Notes: generated by a model from the letters alone, not told the origin. Positions 37,406 to 48,065 are shown, counted from the stretch's first letter. The stretch is DNA of 64,000 nt from Achromobacter sp. MYb9 (GCF_002975275.1 NZ_PCOQ01000014.1:62001-126000), one strand, 5' to 3'. Program-made: numbers and translations.

Positions 37406-38509
37406 ATGGAACTAAGGGCGGGAATGCGCTGGGCGCTAGGCGCGGTGTTGGTCGCGGCATCGGCATCGTCGGCGGTCGCGCAGAACAAGGTCGTCAACGT
37501 CTACAACTGGGCCGAATACACGGCGCCGGACACGATTCCGGGTTTCGAAAAGGAAACCGGCATCAAGGTCCGCTATGACGTCTACGACAGCAACGACACG
37601 CTGCAGGCCAAACTGCTGGCCGGCAAGTCGGGTTACGACGTCGTTGTCCCGTCCACCCATTACGCCTCGCGCCAGATCGAGGCCGGCCTGTTCCAGAAGC
37701 TGGACAAGTCCAAGATCCCGAACTGGAAGTACCTGGACCCGGAAGTGATGGCGCTGGTGGCGACCGTCGATCCCGGCAACGAGCACGCGATCCCCTGGGG
37801 CTACGGCACCAACGGCCTGGGCTACAACGTCACCAAGGTCAAGCAGATCATGGGCGACAACGTCGACCTGGGCAGTTGGGACATGATCTTCAAGCCCGAG
37901 AACGCCGCCAAGCTGAAAGAATGCGGCATCTCGATGCTGGACGAGGCCGCGCAGGTGTTCCCGGCAGTGCTGAAGTACCTGGGCAAGGATCCCAACAGCA
38001 CCAATCCCGACGACTACAAGGCTGCGCTGGGCGTGCTCAAGCAGATCCGTCCGTATATCCGCCAGTTCAGTTCGTCGGGCTACATCGACGAACTGGCCGT
38101 CGGCGACCTTTGCATGGTCTACGGCTTTTCGGGCGACGTCATGATCGCCAAGAAGCGCGCGCAGGAAGCCAAGAAGGCGTATGAAGTGAACTACTTCATC
38201 CCGAAGGGCGGCGCGCCCGCGTGGTTCGACCTGATGGTCATCCCCAAGGATGCCCCGCATCCGGAAGAGGCCCTGGCGTTCATCAATTACATTGAAACGC
38301 CCAAGGTCCATGCGGCCATCACCAACACCATGTTCTACCCCAACGCCAACAAAGAGGCGCGCCAGTACGTGGTGAAGGACGTGGCCGACAACCCCATGAT
38401 CTACCCGCCGGCCGAGGTCGCGAAGACCCTGTACGTGATCAAGGCGCTGCCCTTGAACGTGCAACGCCTGCAAAACCGGATGTGGTCCGAGCTGAAGTCT
38501 GGAAGATAA
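37406..38509 (+). CDS. potF: Polyamine ABC transporter substrate-binding protein PotF
   Basis: A 367-residue PotF/PotD-type periplasmic receptor with a signal peptide of about 25 residues (ending AVA). It contains the family sequences VYNWAEYTAPDTIPGFEKETGI and DVVVPSTHYASRQIEAGLFQKLDKS. Putrescine or a related polyamine is the likely ligand. AAGGGGG lies about 8 bases before the ATG. First gene of potFGHI. Confidence 0.93.
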   Translation: MELRAGMRWALGAVLVAASASSAVAQNKVVNVYNWAEYTAPDTIPGFEKETGIKVRYDVYDSNDTLQAKLLAGKSGYDVVVPSTHYASRQIEAGLFQKLDKSKIPNWKYLDPEVMALVATVDPGNEHAIPWGYGTNGLGYNVTKVKQIMGDNVDLGSWDMIFKPENAAKLKECGISMLDEAAQVFPAVLKYLGKDPNSTNPDDYKAALGVLKQIRPYIRQFSSSGYIDELAVGDLCMVYGFSGDVMIAKKRAQEAKKAYEVNYFIPKGGAPAWFDLMVIPKDAPHPEEALAFINYIETPKVHAAITNTMFYPNANKEARQYVVKDVADNPMIYPPAEVAKTLYVIKALPLNVQRLQNRMWSELKSGR

Positions 38510-38515
38510 GTCATC

Positions 38516-39643
38516 ATGAGCGATAGCCGTTACTCGGCGCCGCATGCGGTCGACCCGGACGAGTTCGTCCGGGTCTCCGATGTGGTCAAGATTTTTGGCG
38601 ATGTGGTCGCCGTGCGTTCCGTCAACCTGTCCGTCAAGCGCAACGAGATCTTCGCGCTGCTGGGAAGCTCCGGCAGCGGCAAATCCACCTTGCTGCGCAT
38701 GCTGGCCGGTTTCGAGGAAGCGACGTCCGGGCAGATACTCCTGGACGGCGAAGACATCACCAGCGTGCCGCCGTACCGGCGCCCCGTGAACATGATGTTC
38801 CAGTCGTATGCGCTGTTCCCGCACATGACGGTCGAAGCCAACGTGGCGTTCGGCCTGAAGCAGGAAGGCGTGGACCGCGCTGAAATCCACGACCGCGTGT
38901 TCGAAGCCCTGGACCTGGTCCAGATGGCGGGCTATTCGCGCCGCAAGCCGAACCAGCTGTCTGGCGGCCAGCAGCAGCGCGTGGCCTTGGCGCGAAGCCT
39001 GGTCAAGCGCCCCAAGCTGCTGCTGCTGGACGAACCCATGTCGGCGCTGGACAAGCAGATCCGCCAGAAGACCCAGATCGAACTCGTGAAGATCCTGGAG
39101 CAGGTCGGCGTGACTTGCATCATGGTGACTCACGACCAGGAAGAAGCCATGACCATGGCGCACCGCCTGGCCGTCATGACCGAAGGGCAGATCGTTCAGT
39201 GCGGCACGCCGCAGGACGTCTACGCGTTCCCGAATTCGCGCTTCGTGGCCAGCTTCATCGGGTCGACCAACATGTTCACCGGCACCATCGTGGTCGATGA
39301 ACCCGACCACGTGGCGATCGAATGCGCTGAATTGACGCGGCCGCTGTTCGTGAACCATGGCGTCTCCGAACCGCTGGGCATGGAGGTGCATGTCTCCATC
39401 CGGCCCGAACGCCTGGTGGTGTCGCGCGAGCAACCTGCCGGCGAATACAACTGGGCCCACGGCATGGTCAGCCACATGGCCTGGATGGGCAGCTACGCGC
39501 TGTATCAGATCCGCCTGGATTCCGGCAAGACGGTCGAGGCCAGCGTGCCCAGCCTGCTGCTGGCCCAGATGGACGCCCCGGGTATCGACGAAGAGATCTT
39601 CGTCAGCTGGGACGCCGATAGCGCGACGGTGCTGGCGTCATGA
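38516..39643 (+). CDS. potG: Polyamine ABC transporter ATPase PotG
   Basis: A 375-residue ATPase: Walker A ([10 protein letters not shown]), signature ([11 protein letters not shown]), Walker B ([12 protein letters not shown]), and a C-terminal TOBE domain (about 285-370). It starts 6 bp after potF and its stop overlaps potH (ATGA). Confidence 0.95.
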   Translation: MSDSRYSAPHAVDPDEFVRVSDVVKIFGDVVAVRSVNLSVKRNEIFALLGSSGSGKSTLLRMLAGFEEATSGQILLDGEDITSVPPYRRPVNMMFQSYALFPHMTVEANVAFGLKQEGVDRAEIHDRVFEALDLVQMAGYSRRKPNQLSGGQQQRVALARSLVKRPKLLLLDEPMSALDKQIRQKTQIELVKILEQVGVTCIMVTHDQEEAMTMAHRLAVMTEGQIVQCGTPQDVYAFPNSRFVASFIGSTNMFTGTIVVDEPDHVAIECAELTRPLFVNHGVSEPLGMEVHVSIRPERLVVSREQPAGEYNWAHGMVSHMAWMGSYALYQIRLDSGKTVEASVPSLLLAQMDAPGIDEEIFVSWDADSATVLAS

Positions 39644-40560
39644 TCCGGTTTTCGCCCCGCGACTGGTTGCCGTCGGGCCGGGCGCTGGCGGTGGTGCCGC
39701 CGTTCGCCTGGCTGGTGCTGTTCCTGCTGCTGCCTTTCCTGCTGGTGCTGAAGATCAGCTTCGCCGAAGTGACGTTCGGTATCCCGCCCTACACGGCGCT
39801 GGCGGAATTCAAGGACGAAGCCGTGCAGTTCAGCCTGCACCTGCGCGGCTACATCCTGCTGTTCACCGACAGCCTGTATTTCAAGACCTACCTTAGCTCG
39901 GTGAAGATCGCCGGTATCACCACGCTGATCTGCGTGCTGATCGGTTACCCGATCGCCTACTACATCGCGCGCTCTTCGCCGCGGGTGCGCAACCTGCTGC
40001 TGCTGGGCGTGATCCTGCCGTTCTGGACGTCGCTGCTGCTGCGCGTGTATGCCTGGGTCGGCATCCTGCGCAACGACGGCCTGCTGAACAATCTGCTGCA
40101 AAGCCTGGGGCTGATTTCCAGCCCGCTGGAAATCTACCGTACCGACGTGGCGGTCTACATCGGCATGGTCTATGCGTACCTGCCGTTCTTCATCCTGCCG
40201 CTGTACGCGACGCTGGTAAAGATGGATTTGCGCCTGCTGGAAGCCGCGTATGACCTGGGCGCCAAGCCCTGGCAGGCGTTTTGGCAGATCACCGTGCCCC
40301 TGTCGCGCCAGGGCGTCATCGCGGGCGCCATGCTCGTGTTCATTCCTGCGGTGGGTGAATACGTGATCCCCGAAATGCTGGGGGGCGCCAATACCTTGAT
40401 GATGGGCCGCGTCATGTGGAACGAATTCTTCAATAACGCCGACTGGCCCATGGCGTCGGCGGTGACCTGCGTGATGGTGCTGTTGCTGCTCGTGCCCCTG
40501 GTCTACTTCCAGTACAACCAGGTCAAGCAGCAAGAACAAGGCAGTGGAGGCCGCAAATGA
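39640..40560 (+). CDS. potH: Polyamine ABC permease PotH
   Basis: A 306-residue permease. About six transmembrane helices surround the EAA loop (EAAYDLGAKPWQAFWQITVPLS). ATG overlaps potG stop, and its own stop overlaps potI (ATGA), so the operon is tightly coupled. Confidence 0.94.
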   Translation: MIRFSPRDWLPSGRALAVVPPFAWLVLFLLLPFLLVLKISFAEVTFGIPPYTALAEFKDEAVQFSLHLRGYILLFTDSLYFKTYLSSVKIAGITTLICVLIGYPIAYYIARSSPRVRNLLLLGVILPFWTSLLLRVYAWVGILRNDGLLNNLLQSLGLISSPLEIYRTDVAVYIGMVYAYLPFFILPLYATLVKMDLRLLEAAYDLGAKPWQAFWQITVPLSRQGVIAGAMLVFIPAVGEYVIPEMLGGANTLMMGRVMWNEFFNNADWPMASAVTCVMVLLLLVPLVYFQYNQVKQQEQGSGGRK

Positions 40561-41366
40561 AGGGGCCCAACAAGACACTGCGCGCCGTTGTGCTGGGGCT
40601 GGGGTATTTCTTCCTGTATGTGCCCATCGTCAGCCTGATGGCGTTTTCGTTCAATGAGTCGCCCACCGTCACGTCGTGGGCCGGTTTTTCGTTCCGTTGG
40701 TATCACGCGCTGTTCAACGACGATGCGCTGCTGCGGTCGGCCTGGCTGTCGTTCCGCATCGCGGCGATGACGGCGACGGCGGCCGTCATCATCGGCACGT
40801 GGGCCGGGTATGTGCTGGGGCGCATGGGCCGCTTCCGCGGATTCTCGCTGTACGTCGGCATGCTGAGCGCGCCGCTGGTCATCCCCGAAGTCGTGCTGGG
40901 GATTTCCTTGCTGCTGATGTTCGTGGAACTGCGGGGCAGCCTGGGTTGGCCGGCCGAAAACGGCATCTTCACGATCTGGGTGGGGCACGTGACGCTGTGC
41001 ATGGCGTTCGTGGCCGTCGTCATCCAGACCCGCATCCGCGACCTGGACCGGTCGCTGGAAGAGGCGGCGCTGGACCTGGGCGCCACGCCCATTACCGTGT
41101 TCTTCAAGATTACGCTTCCGCTGATCGCGCCGGCGCTGGCCTCGGCCTGGCTGCTGTCGTTCACGCTGTCGCTGGATGACGTCGTCCTGGCGTCGTTCCT
41201 GTCCGGTCCCAGTTCCAGCACGCTGCCGATGGAAGTGTTCTCGCGAGTGCGGCTGGGCCTGAAACCCGAGATCAACGCGCTTGCCACCCTGTTCATCCTT
41301 GCGGTGGGCACGTGCGTGATCCTGGCCAACCGCCTGCAATGGCGCAAGGAGTCCGAACCCAAATGA
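40557..41366 (+). CDS. potI: Polyamine ABC permease PotI
   Basis: A 269-residue permease pairing with PotH. The EAA loop (EAALDLGATPITVFFKITLPL) is near residue 165. Its stop overlaps the ATG of the ArsC/Spx-like gene (ATGA), so an enzyme-like gene is fused into the transport operon. Confidence 0.94.
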   Translation: MKGPNKTLRAVVLGLGYFFLYVPIVSLMAFSFNESPTVTSWAGFSFRWYHALFNDDALLRSAWLSFRIAAMTATAAVIIGTWAGYVLGRMGRFRGFSLYVGMLSAPLVIPEVVLGISLLLMFVELRGSLGWPAENGIFTIWVGHVTLCMAFVAVVIQTRIRDLDRSLEEAALDLGATPITVFFKITLPLIAPALASAWLLSFTLSLDDVVLASFLSGPSSSTLPMEVFSRVRLGLKPEINALATLFILAVGTCVILANRLQWRKESEPK

Positions 41367-41722
41367 AGCAACAAACCACCCTGTACGGCCTGACCAAGTG
41401 CAGCACCTGCATCAAGGCGCGCGACTGGCTGTCGGCGCACGGCGTCGAGCACGTTTTCGTGGATTATCGCGATCAGCCGGTGCCGGCGGCCACGCTGAAA
41501 GCCTGGTCGGACAAGGTCGGTGGCTGGGAAAAGCTGGTCAACCGCACGTCGATGACGTGGCGCAACCTGCCCGAAGACCGCAAGACGGCGCACACCGATG
41601 TGCAATGGAGCCAACTGATCGCGGAATATCCCGCGCTGGTTCGCCGCCCCGTCACGGTGACGCCGGATGGCGAAGTCACCGTGGGCTTCAGCGAAAAGCG
41701 CTACGGCGAACGCTTCGCCTGA
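41363..41722 (+). CDS. ArsC/Spx-family protein (YffB-like)
   Basis: A 119-residue thioredoxin-fold protein of the ArsC/Spx/YffB group. It carries a CxxC (C13 and C16 in TKCSTCIKA) near the N-terminus. True arsenate reductases usually keep one cysteine followed by arginines; this one matches the YffB-like branch with unknown function. It begins on the potI stop codon and is followed after 16 bp by mpg. Confidence 0.85.
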   Translation: MKQQTTLYGLTKCSTCIKARDWLSAHGVEHVFVDYRDQPVPAATLKAWSDKVGGWEKLVNRTSMTWRNLPEDRKTAHTDVQWSQLIAEYPALVRRPVTVTPDGEVTVGFSEKRYGERFA

Positions 41723-41738
41723 CACGGCGCCTGCGGCG

Positions 41739-42476
41739 ATGGCAGCCTCCATCCAGACATCGGGCAACGCCGCGCTGGCGTTGCCCGATGCTTTTTTCAA
41801 TCGCGATGCCGCCGAGCTGGCGCGGGATCTGTTGGGCAAGGTCATCCGCCATCGCCAGGACGGCCTGTGGCTGTCGGCCCGCATCATCGAAACCGAAGCC
41901 TACTACCTGGAAGAAAAGGGCAGCCATGCGTCGCTGGGCTACACCCACAAGCGCCGGGCGCTGTTCATGGATGGCGGCGTCATCTACATGTACTACGCGC
42001 GGGGCGGCGACTCGCTGAACTTCAGCGCCGCGGGCCCCGGCAACGCCGTACTGATCAAATCCGCCCATCCTTGGACGGACGCGCGGTCGGGGCCCGATGC
42101 CCTGGCCCGGATGCAGCAACTGAATCCGGATGCGCAAGGCCAGCCACGTCCGCCGTCGCGGTTGTGCGCGGGCCAGACGCTGCTGTGCCGGTCGCTGGGC
42201 TTGAAGGTGCCCGAGTGGGACGCGCGCCGCTTCGACCCCGACGCGCTCTATGTCGAAGATGTGGGCGATTCGCCGGAATTCCTGATCTGCACGACACGCC
42301 TGGGCATCCCGCCAGGACGAGACGAACATCTGCATTATCGTTTTGTGGACCCCGCCTACGCCGCGGTCTGCACGCGCAATCCGCTGCGGCGCGGCCAGCG
42401 CGCCGGGCACGACTATGTGTGGGTGGACCGCCAGGGCATCGTATTGCCCGAGGACCCTCGGCCGGGCATGCGCTAG
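41739..42476 (+). CDS. mpg: 3-methyladenine DNA glycosylase (AAG/Mpg family)
   Basis: A 245-residue alkyladenine DNA glycosylase fold protein. The catalytic glutamate is in ARIIETEAYY and the N-terminal strand LARDLLGKVIRH is conserved; the VWVD and RLGI motifs follow. It excises alkylated purines. It ends tail-to-tail with the YrbL-like gene, overlapping by 4 bp. AidB lies 4 kb away, a second alkylation-response theme. Confidence 0.92.
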   Translation: MAASIQTSGNAALALPDAFFNRDAAELARDLLGKVIRHRQDGLWLSARIIETEAYYLEEKGSHASLGYTHKRRALFMDGGVIYMYYARGGDSLNFSAAGPGNAVLIKSAHPWTDARSGPDALARMQQLNPDAQGQPRPPSRLCAGQTLLCRSLGLKVPEWDARRFDPDALYVEDVGDSPEFLICTTRLGIPPGRDEHLHYRFVDPAYAAVCTRNPLRRGQRAGHDYVWVDRQGIVLPEDPRPGMR

Positions 42477-43174
42477 GCGCTGCCCGTGTCCTGTATGCGC
42501 TTCTCCAGGGATTCGCGCATTTCCTTGTACTTGCGCGCGATGCGCTTGCGGTTCAGCGACTTGCTCCACGCGTAGAGCGGCACCAGCGGCAGCACCCCGA
42601 ATCCGTCGATCAGATACAGGCCCTGCTTGCCGTCGGCGTTCAGGCCGCAGGCAATATTGCTGGCCGACACGTCATGCAACACGACGTGGGCGTCGGCCAG
42701 GTCTTCGAAAAATTCGTCCAGCTGTCCAAAAAAATGGTCGTCGACCTTGCCCTGCCGGGCCAGGTCGGCCACGGTGGGCGCGATATCGCCCGCCGGATCC
42801 GTGATTTTCTCGACCAGCAGGCCAAGCCCCAGCGTGGTCTGCGCCACCCCCAGGATGCGCGCCATGGGCACTTGCCACACGCCGGAGGGGCGGGTGGTCG
42901 TGGTGACATATTCGGATATTTCGTTCAGGTAGACGCGGTAGGCGCTTTCACGCTGGTACTGTTTGTACCAGCGCTTGAACGGCCGCGCTTCCAGATAAAT
43001 GGCGCGGGCACGCATGTCCATCACCTTGACCAGCAGCGAAGGGGCATGGGGGTGCTGGAAAATGTGGCGGTCGCCGCCTGTCGCGAGGGGATGTTCGGCG
43101 TTCAGGTCCAGCGGGCCGAAGACCGACTGGAACGACACCCAGGGTCGACAGGAGGGAAGATCAGCGGGATTCAA
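42473..43174 (-). CDS. YrbL-family protein (kinase-like fold)
   Basis: A 233-residue protein matching YrbL, a protein-kinase-like fold family known from the PhoP regulon in enterobacteria. Kinase-like motifs HVVLHDVSASNIACG and LYLIDGFG are present. No function is fixed. It overlaps mpg at the 3' ends and is divergent from rmuC. Confidence 0.8.
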   Translation of the reverse strand: MNPADLPSCRPWVSFQSVFGPLDLNAEHPLATGGDRHIFQHPHAPSLLVKVMDMRARAIYLEARPFKRWYKQYQRESAYRVYLNEISEYVTTTTRPSGVWQVPMARILGVAQTTLGLGLLVEKITDPAGDIAPTVADLARQGKVDDHFFGQLDEFFEDLADAHVVLHDVSASNIACGLNADGKQGLYLIDGFGVLPLVPLYAWSKSLNRKRIARKYKEMRESLEKRIQDTGSA

Positions 43175-43265
43175 ATGAGGGCCGGGCGATCAGTTCAGGG
43201 TGGGGCAAGTTTAATCCCGTTGCGCGCCGGCCGCGCTCAGGGGCGGTCAAAGTCTTGTCGTCTGG

Positions 43266-43295
43266 TTACAACGGGGGGCGGATGCGTCCTACAAT
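43266..43295 (+). promoter_or_regulatory. Promoter for rmuC
   Basis: TTACAA (43266-43271), 18 bases, TACAAT (43290-43295). Transcription would start near 43302, making a very short leader for the ATG at 43309 or the TTG at 43318. Confidence 0.5.
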
Positions 43296-43308
43296 TCCGG
43301 CTTTGGAG

Positions 43309-44724
43309 ATGCCTCTTTTGAACGACATTCTGCTTTGGGTCGCCGCGGGCGGCGCCGTGTTGGCTTGCCTGGCGGCCGTGCTGGCATGGTTGCGGCCCCC
43401 CGCAAGGGACGCCCGGCTGGACGCCTTGCTGGAAGGTCTGGAACGCACCGAACGCGCGCTGCGCGCCGACATCACCGAAGGCCAGCGCGGCTTGCGCAGC
43501 GAATTCGCGGAGTCCACCCGCGCGCTGCGGCTGGAATTGTCGCAATCGCATGGCGACCTGCGTGCAGGCTTATCGCGGGACGCCCAAGCCGCCCGCGCGG
43601 AATCGGCCGAGTCCCTGGCGCGCTTTGCCGCCGGTTTTGGCGAGCAATTGCAGGGGCTGATCCAGATCAACGAGCGCCGCCTGATGGAAGTGCGCGCCAC
43701 GGTGGATCAGCGCCTGCAATCGTTGCAGACGGACAACAGCGCCAAGCTGGATGAGATGCGCCGGACGGTGGATGAAAAACTCCATGCCACGCTGGAGCAG
43801 CGGCTGGGCGAATCCTTCAAGCTGGTGTCCGACCGGCTGGAGGCGGTGCATAAAGGCCTGGGCGAAATGCAGGCCCTGGCCGCGGGAGTCGGCGACCTGA
43901 AGCGCGTGTTGACCAACGTGAAGTCGCGAGGCACGTGGGGCGAAGTGCAACTGGCCCGGCTGATCGAAGACAACATGACGCCAGACCAGTACGCCAGCAA
44001 TATCAAGCCGGTGCCGGGCAGCGACGCCGTCGTCGAGTTCGCCATCCGCCTGCCGGGGCGGGGCGAAGGCGGCGAACCCGTCTGGCTGCCGATCGACGCG
44101 AAGTTTCCCAAGGAAGAATACGAGCGCCTGATGGACGCCCAAGAGGCCGCGGACGCGGAAGGCGTGAAAGCGGCCGGTGCCGCGCTGGGCCGGGCGGTCG
44201 AGGTGCAGGCCAGGCTGATCGCCAGCAAGTACGTCGCGCCGCCGCACACGACCGATTTCGCCATCATGTTCCTGCCCACGGAAAGCCTGTATGCCGAGGT
44301 GTTGAGGCGCCCGGGCCTGCTGGATAAGCTGCATGACCTGCGCATCAACGTGGCCGGGCCCAGCAATCTGGCCGCCTTGCTGAACAGCTTGCAGATGGGA
44401 TTCCGCACGTTGGCGATCGAGCAGCGGTCCTCCGAGGTGTGGCAGGTGCTGCGCGCCGTCAAGACCGAATTCGGCAAGTTCGGCGAAGCGCTGGCCAGCG
44501 TCAAGAAGACGCTGGATACCGCCAGCAACAAGATCGGCCAGACCGAAGTGCGCACCCGCGCGATGCTCAGAAACCTGAAAAGCGTCGAAGCCTTGCCCGA
44601 GGCCGACGCCTTGCGGTTATTGGGGGCAGGGCCGGAAGCCGAAGCCGACGGGGACGGCGACGCCGATGGCGGCTTGAACGAAGAGGGCGATGCCCCGCCC
44701 GCGCCCGCTCGCGGCGCGATCTGA
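43309..44724 (+). CDS. rmuC: DNA recombination protein RmuC
   Basis: A 471-residue RmuC. An N-terminal membrane helix (about 3-25) is followed by a long coiled-coil region (about 30-190) and the RmuC nuclease-like domain (LKRVLTNVKSRGTWGEVQLARLIEDNMTPDQY, PIDAKFPKEEYERLMDA). It limits inversions at repeats in E. coli. The start is uncertain: ATG 43309 or TTG 43318 (with GGAG 9 bases before). The predicted promoter at 43266 excludes longer forms. An acidic/Gly tail ends the protein. Confidence 0.92.
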   Translation: MPLLNDILLWVAAGGAVLACLAAVLAWLRPPARDARLDALLEGLERTERALRADITEGQRGLRSEFAESTRALRLELSQSHGDLRAGLSRDAQAARAESAESLARFAAGFGEQLQGLIQINERRLMEVRATVDQRLQSLQTDNSAKLDEMRRTVDEKLHATLEQRLGESFKLVSDRLEAVHKGLGEMQALAAGVGDLKRVLTNVKSRGTWGEVQLARLIEDNMTPDQYASNIKPVPGSDAVVEFAIRLPGRGEGGEPVWLPIDAKFPKEEYERLMDAQEAADAEGVKAAGAALGRAVEVQARLIASKYVAPPHTTDFAIMFLPTESLYAEVLRRPGLLDKLHDLRINVAGPSNLAALLNSLQMGFRTLAIEQRSSEVWQVLRAVKTEFGKFGEALASVKKTLDTASNKIGQTEVRTRAMLRNLKSVEALPEADALRLLGAGPEAEADGDGDADGGLNEEGDAPPAPARGAI

Positions 44725-44853
44725 TCCGTTCGGGCGGGCAGGGCAGTTTTTGAATCGGCGTCGGCCGCCGCCCTGCAAGCTTGTTGGCCGCGCGGACTGT
44801 CGATATCCTGGCATGTGCGGCATGTTGCCGTCGAACCCTGGAGCATCGCAAGC

Positions 44854-46383
44854 ATGAGCCCCGCTGAACGCCATGATTCCTCTTCCCTCGACGCGACGGC
44901 GCTGGGCGCCGATATCGCCCAAGGGGTCACGACCGCGCTTGCTGCGATGCAGCAGGCGGTGGACCGGGTGGCGGCGCGCAATCCCACCATCAACGCCGCA
45001 TGCGGAATGCAGCCCGAAACCGGGCTGCGCCTGGCCCAGGCGCTGGACGCCGAACTGGCCGCCCTGACACCGGAACAGCGCGTGGCGCAATTGCAGGGCC
45101 GTCCCTTCCTGGGCGTGCCCACCTTGTTGAAGGACCTGGGCACGGCGGCGTTGGGCCTGCCCAGCGCGATGGGCTCGGTGCTCTATGGCCACGTGGACTG
45201 GAACGTCGACGCTGAAATCGTGAAGCGCTACCGCCGCGCGGGCCTGATCCCGTTCGGCCGCACAACCAGTGCCGAACTTGGCTTGAGCCCCACCACCGAG
45301 TCGCCGGCCTACGGGCCCCCGACGCAGAATCCCTGGAAAGCCGGCCACAGCGCCGGCGGATCCAGTGGCGGCGCGGGAGCGGCGCTGGCCAGCGGCATGG
45401 TCCGAATCGCGCACGGCAGCGACGGCGGCGGTTCCATCCGCATCCCGGCCTCGTGCTGCGGCGTGCTGGGGTTGAAGCCCTCCCGCGGGCTGATGCCGCT
45501 GGGGCCGCTCAAGGGCGAAGGCTGGGGCGGTCTGGCGACCGAACACATGATGACCCTATCGGTGCGTGATTGCGCCGCGTCGCTGGATATCAGCGCGGGC
45601 GCCGATGTGGGGGCGCCTTACGCGGCGCCGGCGGTCCCGCAGGAGTCGTTCCGCGCCGTGGCGGCACGGGTGGCGGCCGATCCACACGCGGCCCCGCGCC
45701 GCCGCATCGCATTCATCAACACCACGTACGAGGGCGGTGCGATTCATCCGGAAGTGGCCGAAGCCGTGGACGAGGCCGCGCGGTTTTTTGCGGGACTCGG
45801 GCACGAAATGGTGGTGGCCGCGCCGCCGGTCGGTTCCGAAGAAGTGCTGTCGCCGATGCTGCCGCTGATCGCCAGCGCCGCGGCCAACGCCATCGACAGT
45901 TTCGTGGCCGCGCGCGGCCGCCGCCTGGCCGCCGACGAATTGCAGCCCACCACGCTAGGCGCGCGCGAGTACGCCCGCGCCATCTCGGGCGCGCAGTACG
46001 TGGCTTGCGTGGACACGTGCCACGACATCACGCGCCGCATCGGGCGTTTTCTGCACCGGGACGGCACGCAAGGCCATGACTTGTTCCTCAGCCCCGTCCT
46101 GGCGCAACTGCCAGCGCCTCTCGGCCGCTACGCCATGGACAACGCCGACTACCTGGCCTACCGTTTGGGCAAGAAGGGCGTGATCGGCTATTCGCCCTTC
46201 GCGCCCCTGGCCAACCTGACCGGCATGCCGGCGATCTCCATTCCGTTCGCGGTGTCGTCCGACGGGCTGCCGATCGGCATCCAGGTCATGGGCCCGCTGG
46301 GTAGCGAAGCGCTGCTGCTGGAGCTGGCGGCGCAGGTCGAAGCATTGCGGCCCTGGGCCCTGGTGGCGCCCATGGCCAGATAG
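44854..46383 (+). CDS. Amidase (amidase-signature family)
   Basis: A 509-residue amidase-signature enzyme. The catalytic Lys is in TLLKDLG (about residue 90), and the Ser-Ser pair in AGHSAGGSSGGAGAALASG and the GSDGGGSIRIPA nucleophile segment are intact. It hydrolyses a carboxamide; the substrate is unknown. It precedes aidB by 20 bp on the same strand. Nothing suggests a GatA role (no gatB/gatC). Confidence 0.9.
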   Translation: MSPAERHDSSSLDATALGADIAQGVTTALAAMQQAVDRVAARNPTINAACGMQPETGLRLAQALDAELAALTPEQRVAQLQGRPFLGVPTLLKDLGTAALGLPSAMGSVLYGHVDWNVDAEIVKRYRRAGLIPFGRTTSAELGLSPTTESPAYGPPTQNPWKAGHSAGGSSGGAGAALASGMVRIAHGSDGGGSIRIPASCCGVLGLKPSRGLMPLGPLKGEGWGGLATEHMMTLSVRDCAASLDISAGADVGAPYAAPAVPQESFRAVAARVAADPHAAPRRRIAFINTTYEGGAIHPEVAEAVDEAARFFAGLGHEMVVAAPPVGSEEVLSPMLPLIASAAANAIDSFVAARGRRLAADELQPTTLGAREYARAISGAQYVACVDTCHDITRRIGRFLHRDGTQGHDLFLSPVLAQLPAPLGRYAMDNADYLAYRLGKKGVIGYSPFAPLANLTGMPAISIPFAVSSDGLPIGIQVMGPLGSEALLLELAAQVEALRPWALVAPMAR

Positions 46384-46403
46384 CGGCATTCCACGGAGCA
46401 GCC

Positions 46404-48065
46404 ATGTCATCGTTCGCGACGCATACCGTACAGAATCAGGTTCCACCCCTGGAAGACTATTCGCTGTACGACACCGACCCCGCCTTGGGCGAGGCAGTGC
46501 GGCGCGAAGGGGCCGAAAACTGGGCGGGCGATCTGTCCGCGCATGGCGCCTGGCTGGGGCGCGCGCAGACGCTGGCGGCCGGCGCCGAGGCCAATCGCTG
46601 TCCGCCCAGGCTGGTCGCCTATGACCGCGGCGGCCACCGCATCGACCATGTCGAATTCCATCCAGCCTGGAACTTGCTGATGAGCGGCATCCTGGCCCGC
46701 GGCCTGCACAGCCGTGCCTGGGCGCAGCCGGTGCCGGGCGCGCAGGTGTCGCGAGCGGCCGCCTATCTGATGCAGGGGCAGGTCGAAGCGGGCACGCTGT
46801 GCCCCACCACCATGACGTTCGCCGCCGTGCCGCTGCTGCAGCGCGAACCGTCCGGCGCTATCGACTTTGCGGGGCAATGGCTGCCCGCGCTGTATTCGCG
46901 CGAATTCGACGGGGCCGACGCCCCGCTGTCCGCCAAGCGCAGCGCCTTGATCGGCATGGGGCTGACGGAAAAGCAGGGCGGTTCCGATTTGCGCGCGGTC
47001 AGCACCCGCGCCGTGCCGCTGGGCACGCCGGGCCGGGGCAACGTTTATGAACTGGTGGGCCACAAATGGTTCTTTTCAGTGCCGCAGGCGGATGCGCATC
47101 TGGTGCTGGCGCAGACGGATGACGGCCTGAGCTGCTTCTTCGTGCCGCGCTGGATTCCGGACGGACCGCGTAATGCCATCCGTGTGCGGCGGTTGAAAGA
47201 CAAGTTGGGCAACCGCAGCAACGCCAGCGCCGAAGTCGAGTTCGAGGGCGCGTGGGGCGTCATGGTCGGCGAACCCGGACGGGGCCTGGCCGTGTTGCTG
47301 GAAATGGCGGCCACGACCCGATTGGACTGCGTGCTGGGCAGCGCGGCCCTGCTCAGGCAGGCGCTGGTGCAATCCCTGCATCACGCGGGGCATCGCTCGG
47401 CTTTCGGCAGGCCACTGATCGAACAGGCGCTGATGCGCAACGTGCTGGCCGACCTGGCGCTGGAAAGCGAGGCCGCCATGGTCTTGGCGCTGCGCCTGGC
47501 GCGGGCGGTGGACGCGCGCGCCGATGCCTCGTCGCGGGCCTTGGTGCGCGTGGGCACGCCCGCGGCCAAGCTCTGGATCTGCAAGCGCGCCGTTCATGCG
47601 GTCGCCGAGTGCATGGAGGTCTGGGGCGGCAACGGTTATGTGGAAGAAGGGCCGATGCCGCGCATCTACCGGGAAACACCGGTCAACTCTATTTGGGAAG
47701 GCTCCGGCAACGTGATGGCGTTGGACGTGCTGCGCGCGTTGCAACGCGAGCCCGAGGCCTTGCCCGCGCTGGAACAGGAATTCGCGCAGGCGGCCGGACG
47801 GCATCGTGCATTCGACGAGGCCGTGGCGCGCTGGCGGTCCTTGCTGGCCGATGGCGGACAGGCGGAATTCCACGCGCGCCGCATCGCCGGTGGGCTGGCG
47901 CGGCTATGGCAGGCCGCCTTGCTGATCCAGCATGCGCCCGAACCCGTCGCGCAGGCTTTTGTGGCCAGCCGCCTGCAAGCGGACGGCGGTATTTTCGGAG
48001 AACTGGCCGCCGGCGCCGACACCCGGGCGATCCTGTCGCGGGCCTGGCCTGCCGCCGCATGCTAA
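46404..48065 (+). CDS. aidB: AidB-like acyl-CoA dehydrogenase family flavoprotein
   Basis: A 553-residue acyl-CoA dehydrogenase-fold flavoprotein resembling AidB, which is induced by alkylating agents in E. coli. The N-terminal AidB-type opening ([18 protein letters not shown]), LTEKQGGSD and the C-terminal [31 protein letters not shown] are conserved. It likely binds FAD and may act on isovaleryl-CoA-like substrates or protect DNA. It follows the amidase in the same direction and may share its transcript. Confidence 0.9.
   Translation: MSSFATHTVQNQVPPLEDYSLYDTDPALGEAVRREGAENWAGDLSAHGAWLGRAQTLAAGAEANRCPPRLVAYDRGGHRIDHVEFHPAWNLLMSGILARGLHSRAWAQPVPGAQVSRAAAYLMQGQVEAGTLCPTTMTFAAVPLLQREPSGAIDFAGQWLPALYSREFDGADAPLSAKRSALIGMGLTEKQGGSDLRAVSTRAVPLGTPGRGNVYELVGHKWFFSVPQADAHLVLAQTDDGLSCFFVPRWIPDGPRNAIRVRRLKDKLGNRSNASAEVEFEGAWGVMVGEPGRGLAVLLEMAATTRLDCVLGSAALLRQALVQSLHHAGHRSAFGRPLIEQALMRNVLADLALESEAAMVLALRLARAVDARADASSRALVRVGTPAAKLWICKRAVHAVAECMEVWGGNGYVEEGPMPRIYRETPVNSIWEGSGNVMALDVLRALQREPEALPALEQEFAQAAGRHRAFDEAVARWRSLLADGGQAEFHARRIAGGLARLWQAALLIQHAPEPVAQAFVASRLQADGGIFGELAAGADTRAILSRAWPAAAC

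Noticed and set aside
37436..39475. Minus-strand 679-codon frame opposite potF-potG
   Set aside because: The opposite strand encodes recognisable PotF and PotG; this frame shows no domain.
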